In this document: positions 6,443 through 11,791 of the stretch, piece by piece
Numbering within the stretch: position 1 is the stretch's first letter
How the letters are laid out: every line of letters begins with the position of its first letter
From: JAWXCH01 sp034440595
GTDB lineage: Bacteria; Planctomycetota; Planctomycetia; Pirellulales; JALHPA01
NCBI GenBank assembly: GCA_034440595.1
Contig: JAWXCH010000130.1
Location: 1-11,791 of the forward strand
Reading direction: 5' to 3'
Length of the DNA stretch: 11,791 bases
Program-made: the position numbers and the translations under genes
Notes under the pieces: model-generated
The model's database searches: none
What the model saw: only the letters and a program-made list of their open reading frames with translations
Told to the model about the DNA's origin: nothing

Positions 6443-9400
6443 ATGAATCGCGCCAGAGTTTGCCTTGTGTGGTGCGGTGTGTTCTATGCCGCGCTGTTGT
6501 TGTTCGGTGCACATTCAATCGCTTTTGCCCACGAGCCGGCAAAGTCTCCTCCTGCGGCAGGCGCTACTGTAGCAAAGCCGAAAGACTCTCCTCCTCTGGT
6601 GGTCTACTTTGAGCCGGTGCACAGCTTGAGCTACCGCTCTAAGGATCACTCAGTTGATTCTTTATTCATTGCGGCTCTCTTTCAGCAGGCCGCCGAATGG
6701 GCAGTTCAAGAGGAATTAGGTGGAAAGGTCATCGACGAGTCCCTATCGATTGGCAAGGTCGACATGAAAGGTCTCCCTCGCATGCGGATACTCGACTCAG
6801 GAAATCCGCCGCGAAAGCTGGTCTGTCAGTTTCCGGATCGAGCAGTCGAGTTCTTTCAAGAGCCGCTTTTTGAACAGTGGGAAAAGCGTGTTCCCGGAAA
6901 AAAGGAAAGCATCAATAATTACCCAGACAAAATTGATTTTGTGATGTTGATCACGGAACTGGAGAAGCGTTCACGGACCGAGATTGCTAACGAGCTAGCC
7001 AAGACGTTGGCCATCAATCGTCCAGAGAAACGCTTCTCCAACGCGCCTGTGCCCGAATCGATTGCCGATTCGCTGAAGACGATGAACTTTGTTGTGCAAT
7101 GGAATAATGCACGGCAACTGCACAGCGAAATGCGCAAACAGGGTGAATCTCCGCTTCTGCTGGCGGCGCTCTCGCGGACCTACATGCACCTAGGTCTGCT
7201 CACCGAGAACAATTGGCATTGGATCGACAAAATTTTCAAAGCACGCGGCGTGCTCTACGCGCAGCGACTCCGCGCTTTTTACCCGGACAACCCCGAAGGA
7301 CCGATCACACGCGGGTACGCCTTCGCGCTGATGGGTCTGCATGCCGAGGGGATAAAAGATTTGGATGAGGCATTGGCCAAGCGTGCCGATGGAAAGCTTC
7401 CTGATTACGCCAATTGGGCTTATCTGCTATGTCACTGCGATATTACTTCGCTGGAGCTGGAACACCATAAAAAGCGATCGCCGCTGGTGTCACTACTCTG
7501 GTTTGTGGCGGCCGAACAAGGTGGCAATACCACGACAATTCGGCGCGTCGGCTCACAGTGCCTGGACCGATTGTCAGATTGCTATCGTTTCCTTGATGGG
7601 CTGGCACTTTATTCAAACGCCGGACCTGATTCAGCACTCACCACTGCTGGCGCTGATGCTATACCAACGAAGCTCTATGCTCGAATCGCTGAACTGGAAG
7701 AGTTGCCCACGGGTGTGGAGGAGTTGTTGGTTGCGAAACCCCAGCCGGACGAGGAAGAAGTCGATAAAATGCAGGGGGAGATGGTGCGACGAATGCAACT
7801 CGCAGCACTCTTGAAGTCCATCCCAGTCGATCATGAGCAGTTTGATGGTGGCCTGACCTGGGGGTTGCTTGGCCGTTTGATCGAGGAATTCTCGTTTCGG
7901 CAGACCTACCTGCATGCCAGCTCGATTCGTACGTTCGCCCCTCAGTTCACAGACGCCTACTTGACGCTAACGGAGCCGCTATATAAGGACCATCGCTACC
8001 GTCTGGCACTAGATGTGTTTTCGCGCAATCGAGCGAAATTCCTGCAGGCTGACAAAGACCTTACCAAGCTGATGGAAACTGAGTCCATCGAAGCGCGGGC
8101 AGCCATTATGCAGCAGGAACGTGTCTCAAGAGAGATGCGTCGCATACGGAGTGCAAATTTGGAAGAGACTGCAAATGACTTCACTGCCGCACAAATCACT
8201 CACTGGGAGAAGCATGCGGGTACGATAGCATGGAATGCCAAGTCGTGGCTGAGAGCCAGCCCACGATCACCGGTGGCGCAAGCGCTGCTCATTAAGTACA
8301 AGTGGGAGGAGTTCGGCAAGCACGCTAAGGAGTGGGAAGAAGAAGGTTCTCAGCATGCTACGCTACTATCAGCGCTGGGATTGAAGTATATCCAGCTCAA
8401 GAAGTTTGCCGATGCCGAACGCTGTTTGCGAGAGGCCATCGCGATTGATTCAACTTATGCGCGGTATTCTGAACTTGCCTCACTCTATCTCGCCCAGAAT
8501 CAGGAGGATAAATGGATTGGTATCTGGGATGAGTATTTAGAAAAGAAGGATAGCAGCGTCGAAACCATCCGAATCGCGTATGAAATTGCGCAGCACTTTC
8601 GCAACAAGCGGCAGTGGGACCGTGCCTGGCCTTATGCAAAAACGGCGGCCGAGTCGATGGACGGCCGCACATTGGAACTGGCGGCAATCGTCCAAGAAGG
8701 GAGGCAGGAATGGAAGTCTGCCGAAGGATATTGGAAACAAACGATCGAAGTTCATGGTAGGCCGTGGGTCATGCGCTGGTACTACTTTTGCCGGCGAACC
8801 GGTCAGGGAGATCTGAAATCCGCAACGACAGTCATGCGCGCCATTCATGAGGCAGAAGCCGTGCATCCTCGGACAACGGCTGAACAGTTTTTTATGTCCG
8901 GTTGGTTTTATCTTATGGAAGGTGAATACGAGATCGCCGCAGCCCGCATGGACCGTGCACTAGAGGAAGTGACCTGGGGCAACTGGGCACTTTCCGCGGC
9001 TTTGCTGCACCATCAACTTGGCAATACGAAGAAGCGCGACGAGTGCCTCAAAAAAGGTGCTGTGCTATGGGAAGAAATTGGTGGCGACACAGGACGAGGA
9101 ACAACTCAGTTCCAGCTTGGTGAGATTATCGCCAAAGACCTGGCCGCTGGTGGAAAAGTAGCGGTCAGTGACGAAAAACTGTTTTTAATCATGCAAGAAG
9201 GTGACGCCAGTGAACAATGCTGGTTCAGCTACTACGTCGGGCAATACTGTTTGCTGCAAGGGCAACGCGACCGCGCAATTAAATGGCTCTCAAGAACGAT
9301 GGAAAACACGGAGATCACCGGGACGGGTCGCGCGCTCGCCGGTGCTGCTCTGGTAAAGCTCGGAGTTAAGCCGGATGCTTACAAGGACGCCTTGCACGGG

Positions 9401-9514
9401 AAGAAACCGTCGGTCCTGGCAGATGTGGAAGCGAACGCGGCACGCGCAGCCGCTGAGGCCAAGAAGCCAGAAGAGAAAAAGAAGCCCGTGCCGGGAGTGA
9501 AGGCAGTGCCGTAG
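6443..9514 (+). CDS. Large secreted TPR-repeat protein of unknown function
   Basis: The ATG at 6443 is chosen over an in-frame ATG at 6374 because AGGGGG (6431-6436) is 6 bases upstream and the protein then begins with a clean signal peptide: MNRAR, hydrophobic core VFYAALLLFGAHSIAFA, and cleavage after A-F-A at residue 29. The product has 1023 residues. A Pro/Ala/Lys-rich segment follows the signal, then a domain without recognisable repeats to about 230. Helical repeats follow: a TPR-like unit at about 283-312 (GYAFALMGLHAEGIKDLDEALA), a strong one at about 638-670 (LGLKYIQLKKFADAERCLREAIAID), and more to about 880 (FYLMEGEYEIAAARMDRALEE). The last 30 residues are a low-complexity Ala/Lys/Glu/Pro tail. 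No enzyme motif and no second membrane span are seen. Likely a periplasmic protein-binding scaffold. It is 239 bases after rplU, and linkage to rplU is doubtful. Confidence 0.85.
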   Translation: MNRARVCLVWCGVFYAALLLFGAHSIAFAHEPAKSPPAAGATVAKPKDSPPLVVYFEPVHSLSYRSKDHSVDSLFIAALFQQAAEWAVQEELGGKVIDESLSIGKVDMKGLPRMRILDSGNPPRKLVCQFPDRAVEFFQEPLFEQWEKRVPGKKESINNYPDKIDFVMLITELEKRSRTEIANELAKTLAINRPEKRFSNAPVPESIADSLKTMNFVVQWNNARQLHSEMRKQGESPLLLAALSRTYMHLGLLTENNWHWIDKIFKARGVLYAQRLRAFYPDNPEGPITRGYAFALMGLHAEGIKDLDEALAKRADGKLPDYANWAYLLCHCDITSLELEHHKKRSPLVSLLWFVAAEQGGNTTTIRRVGSQCLDRLSDCYRFLDGLALYSNAGPDSALTTAGADAIPTKLYARIAELEELPTGVEELLVAKPQPDEEEVDKMQGEMVRRMQLAALLKSIPVDHEQFDGGLTWGLLGRLIEEFSFRQTYLHASSIRTFAPQFTDAYLTLTEPLYKDHRYRLALDVFSRNRAKFLQADKDLTKLMETESIEARAAIMQQERVSREMRRIRSANLEETANDFTAAQITHWEKHAGTIAWNAKSWLRASPRSPVAQALLIKYKWEEFGKHAKEWEEEGSQHATLLSALGLKYIQLKKFADAERCLREAIAIDSTYARYSELASLYLAQNQEDKWIGIWDEYLEKKDSSVETIRIAYEIAQHFRNKRQWDRAWPYAKTAAESMDGRTLELAAIVQEGRQEWKSAEGYWKQTIEVHGRPWVMRWYYFCRRTGQGDLKSATTVMRAIHEAEAVHPRTTAEQFFMSGWFYLMEGEYEIAAARMDRALEEVTWGNWALSAALLHHQLGNTKKRDECLKKGAVLWEEIGGDTGRGTTQFQLGEIIAKDLAAGGKVAVSDEKLFLIMQEGDASEQCWFSYYVGQYCLLQGQRDRAIKWLSRTMENTEITGTGRALAGAALVKLGVKPDAYKDALHGKKPSVLADVEANAARAAAEAKKPEEKKKPVPGVKAVP

Positions 9515-9840
9515 AGCGATGTGCGACTCGGGCCTTCATCACCTAGTATTCCTTCTTCCAACTCCTCTCGCAGTGCCCGCTCATATCCACAGCCCCGCCA
9601 AGCCGGCTCCCTATCCAACCCGGCTTTCCTAAATGTCCAGTTCGCGGGCCGATTCACAGATTTTTTGGAAAACTTTTCCCCCACATGTGGCGGTTGCTAG
9701 CGTACCGTTAGAATCTCAATTTTGTTCGGTAAAATACGAGTCGAATGCGCCTGATATCTTCTGCCAGCCGCCCGCTGCGCGTTGCCGCCAACATGTCGCA
9801 AACCGTTTGGAACCAATGCCTTGAGCCGTCTGGAAAGAAA
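9515..9840. other. Non-coding stretch after the TPR gene
   Basis: No credible gene is seen. Small symmetric sites are AAGCCGG (9600-9606) with CCGGCTT (9620-9626) around a 13-base loop, GGAAAACTTTTCC (9667-9679), and CCACATGTGG (9681-9690). The first lies 85 bases after the TPR stop and could weakly terminate it, but has no T-run. A 63-codon open frame at 9633-9824 has no family resemblance and no ribosome site. Confidence 0.5.
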
Positions 9841-9843
9841 CGG

Positions 9844-9871
9844 TTGACGGATCGGGGCAAAATTGTAAACT
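9844..9871 (+). promoter_or_regulatory. Candidate upstream promoter for the ribonucleotide reductase gene
   Basis: TTGACG (9844-9849, five of six to TTGACA) and TAAACT (9866-9871, four of six to TATAAT) are 16 bases apart. Transcription would begin near 9878, just before the large hairpin at 9883-9924, giving a leader of about 210 bases. A weaker alternative is TTGATT (9994-9999) with GACAAT (10016-10021), which would place the start at the GTGTAC dyad. Confidence 0.35.
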
Positions 9872-9882
9872 AGCGTGCACTG

Positions 9883-9924
9883 CTGTATGTTGTGGTAGCA
9901 GTCACTAAAAACCACAACATATAG
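9883..9924 (+). promoter_or_regulatory. Strong 14-bp dyad / RNA hairpin in the nrdJ upstream region
   Basis: CTGTATGTTGTGGT (9883-9896) pairs with ACCACAACATATAG (9911-9924), 14 pairs of which 13 are Watson-Crick and one is G-U, around a 14-base loop. As RNA this would be a stable hairpin at the 5' end of a reductase transcript from the upstream promoter; as DNA it is a large operator-like dyad. No T-run follows, so a terminator is unlikely. It does not match a cobalamin riboswitch that I can recognise. Confidence 0.5.
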
Positions 9925-10030
9925 GTTTGTTAACGCTTTTCGGCACGCTCCTTGCAGGAGCCAAATTCTTTCAAATCACGGAACGGATTCCTCTTGATTG
10001 TGACGGTCAATGGACGACAATGGCATATGA

Positions 10031-10048
10031 AGTGTACTTATGTACACT
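10031..10048. promoter_or_regulatory. Perfect operator-like inverted repeat upstream of nrdJ
   Basis: AGTGTACTTATGTACACT is a perfect 7-bp inverted repeat around TTAT, ending 41 bases before the nrdJ start. The GTAC-N4-GTAC core resembles the core of the cyanobacterial LexA box, though the flanking bases do not fit that consensus. It is not an NrdR box, whose half-sites point the other way (ACAC...GTGT). A dimeric repressor site close to the start is the simplest reading. Confidence 0.5.
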
Positions 10049-10089
10049 CGTAGCTTGGAAGCCCCCTTTTAACGACAGAAGGATCTAAT

Positions 10090-11791
10090 ATGGCACATGC
10101 TGAGGTGGTCAAACGCCGCATTCCAAAAATGAGTACTCCAAAAAGAGCGACTGCTCGCATTCGGCCCGGTGGGCTGAAGGTCGACCCCCTGTTCTGCCCG
10201 ACCACCGCGGCGGATCCGTTTGACACCGTGCAGTGGGATCTGCGCACCGCCGCCATTAAAGGCGAGTCGGGCGAGGTTCTGTTTGAACAGACCAATTGCG
10301 AAGTTCCTAGCTGGTGGAGCCAACTGGCCACCAACGTGGTCGTCAGCAAGTACTTCTATGGCGAAGTTAACACGCCGGAGCGCGAGAGCAGCGTTCGCCA
10401 GTTGATTCACCGAGTCACGCGCACGATCGCCGATTGGGGTCTGCAAGACGGCTACTTTGCCAGTGCCGAAGATGGCGAGAACTTTTATCGCGAGCTGACC
10501 TGGCTCTGCTTGCATCAGCACGGTGCGTTCAATTCGCCGGTCTGGTTCAACGTCGGCTTGTTTCATCAGTACAACGTGCGTGGTGCCGCCTGCAACTGGC
10601 ACTGGGATGCTGAGACCGAACTGGTCAAGCAGCCTGAGAACCCGTACGAGTATCCACAAGGTTCGGCATGCTTTATCCAAAGCGTGAAGGACAATATGGA
10701 AGACATCATGGAGCTGGCGCGCAGCGAGGCCATGTTGTTCAAGTTTGGTTCCGGCACCGGGACCGATCTTTCGACGCTCCGTTCGCACCGCGAAAAGCTC
10801 TCTGGTGGCGGTCGACCCAGCGGACCGCTGTCGTTCATGCGTGTTTATGATCAGATTGCTGCTGTGGTGAAGAGCGGTGGCAAGACGCGTCGCGCCGCCA
10901 AGATGCAGTCGATCAAGGTCTGGCATCCAGATGTGATGGACTTTATCGAGTGCAAGGCCAAGGAAGAGAAGAAGGCTCGGATCCTGATCGAGAAGGGTGG
11001 CTACGACTCGAACTTCAATGGCGAGGCGTATAGCTCGATTCTCTTTCAGAATGCCAACCTGTCGGTTCGCGTGACGGATGAGTTCATGGACGCCGTAGTG
11101 GCCGATCAGCCTTGGCAGACGCACTGGGTCACCGATGCCAATCGTCCTGGCCCTGAATTTCAGGCCCGCGATGTGATGGCACGCATGGCCGAATGTGCCT
11201 GGCAGTGTGGCGATCCAGGAGTTCAGTACGATACGACGATCAATCGTTGGCACACCTGCCCGAACAGCGGCCGGATCAATGCCAGCAATCCTTGCTCGGA
11301 ATACATGTTCTTGGACGATACGGCCTGCAATCTGGCCAGTATCAACCTAATGAAGTTCCGGCTAGAAGATGGAACGTTCGATGTTGATCGTTTCCAAAAT
11401 GCCTGCCGGATGTTCTTTGTCGCTCAGGAAATTCTGGTCGATCATGCCAGCTATCCAACCAAGCGAATTGCCGAGAACAGCCACAAGTATCGTCCGCTGG
11501 GGCTGGGCTACTCGAATCTTGGCAGCCTGATCATGTCGTCGGGCGAAGCCTACGACAGCGATTCGGCACGCGGGCTATGCGGATCGATCACCGCGATCCT
11601 GCACGGCATGGCCAACCTGACCAGTGTGGAACTGGCCGCCGCAGTCGGACCGTTCGATGGTTATGAAGCGAATCGCGATCCAATGTTGAACGTGATGCAG
11701 ATGCACCGCGACGCGGTCGAGCAGATTGATGCGTCGTGCCCGGACTATTTGCGAGATGCCTCGCGAAAGGTGTGGGACGATGTGTTGGCAA
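10090..11791 (+). CDS. nrdJ: Adenosylcobalamin-dependent (class II) ribonucleoside-diphosphate reductase, 3' end outside window
   Basis: The frame stays open from ATG 10090 to the window edge (567 codons). AGAAGGA (10077-10083) is an ideal ribosome site 6 bases upstream. The enzyme reduces ribonucleotides to deoxyribonucleotides using a B12-derived radical. Seen: GSACF with redox Cys194; the FGSGTGTDLS loop (219-228); GGKTRRAAKMQSIKVWHPD, which is typical of NrdJ; and the active site N400-P-C402-S-E404, holding the radical Cys402 with the Asn and Glu, followed 11 residues later by the second redox Cys413 (DDTACNLASINL). This C-x10-C spacing matches class II enzymes such as the Thermotoga one. 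The first 40 residues are basic and family-specific. No nrdB-type partner is visible, consistent with class II. The C-terminal part lies beyond the window. Two dyads upstream suggest specific regulation. Confidence 0.95.
   Translation, partial: MAHAEVVKRRIPKMSTPKRATARIRPGGLKVDPLFCPTTAADPFDTVQWDLRTAAIKGESGEVLFEQTNCEVPSWWSQLATNVVVSKYFYGEVNTPERESSVRQLIHRVTRTIADWGLQDGYFASAEDGENFYRELTWLCLHQHGAFNSPVWFNVGLFHQYNVRGAACNWHWDAETELVKQPENPYEYPQGSACFIQSVKDNMEDIMELARSEAMLFKFGSGTGTDLSTLRSHREKLSGGGRPSGPLSFMRVYDQIAAVVKSGGKTRRAAKMQSIKVWHPDVMDFIECKAKEEKKARILIEKGGYDSNFNGEAYSSILFQNANLSVRVTDEFMDAVVADQPWQTHWVTDANRPGPEFQARDVMARMAECAWQCGDPGVQYDTTINRWHTCPNSGRINASNPCSEYMFLDDTACNLASINLMKFRLEDGTFDVDRFQNACRMFFVAQEILVDHASYPTKRIAENSHKYRPLGLGYSNLGSLIMSSGEAYDSDSARGLCGSITAILHGMANLTSVELAAAVGPFDGYEANRDPMLNVMQMHRDAVEQIDASCPDYLRDASRKVWDDVLA

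Noticed and set aside
9660..9690. T-run plus GGAAAACTTTTCC as an intrinsic terminator
   Set aside because: The T-run precedes rather than follows the symmetric sequence on the plus strand, and the stem would be only about 4 bp.
10031..10048. NrdR box
   Set aside because: Half-site orientation is reversed relative to the NrdR consensus and there is no second box at the usual spacing.
10069..11253. 394-codon open frame on the minus strand
   Set aside because: It lies entirely antisense to nrdJ, whose frame holds all the catalytic motifs; the minus-strand protein resembles nothing and is a codon-bias shadow.

Overview
The window looks like chromosomal DNA from a planctomycete, most likely in or near the Pirellulales. 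Supporting signs are an ECF sigma factor paired with a Ser/Thr kinase that carries a zinc anti-sigma domain and WD40 repeats, a B12-dependent (class II) ribonucleotide reductase, secreted TPR-type proteins of no recognised family, roomy intergenic regions with GC-rich hairpin repeats, and moderate-to-high GC. The taxonomic call is inference from gene content only.

Layout. Bases 1-2674 hold a signalling pair: the 3' part of an ECF sigma factor gene, then a kinase whose protein joins a ZAS-type zinc motif, a complete kinase domain and a seven-repeat WD40 propeller, with no membrane segment. Bases 2675-3035 are non-coding and packed with three different inverted-repeat elements. Bases 3036-4538 carry two tandem paralogous genes for exported helical-repeat proteins. 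Their leaders and signal-peptide codons are almost identical in DNA, while the mature proteins have diverged strongly. A third copy of the leader sits without a gene at about 4588-4611. On the minus strand, 4685-5461 encodes an unrecognised lipoprotein. After a non-coding stretch with a plausible promoter come rplU (5892-6203, ribosomal protein L21, not followed by rpmA) and a 1023-residue secreted TPR protein (6443-9514). A 575-base region with two strong dyads then leads into the class II ribonucleotide reductase gene (from 10090), which runs off the right edge.

How the genes relate. The sigma factor and kinase probably form one regulatory unit: the zinc motif could bind the sigma factor, with the kinase and propeller controlling release. 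The paralogue pair is a local duplication that may share expression signals. rplU and the reductase are housekeeping genes and need not be linked to their neighbours. I see no CRISPR array, transposase, integrase, tRNA or rRNA. The best leads for something undescribed are the soluble anti-sigma/kinase/propeller fusion, the unusual conservation of leader and signal DNA in the tandem paralogues plus the orphan third leader, and the two dyads upstream of the reductase.
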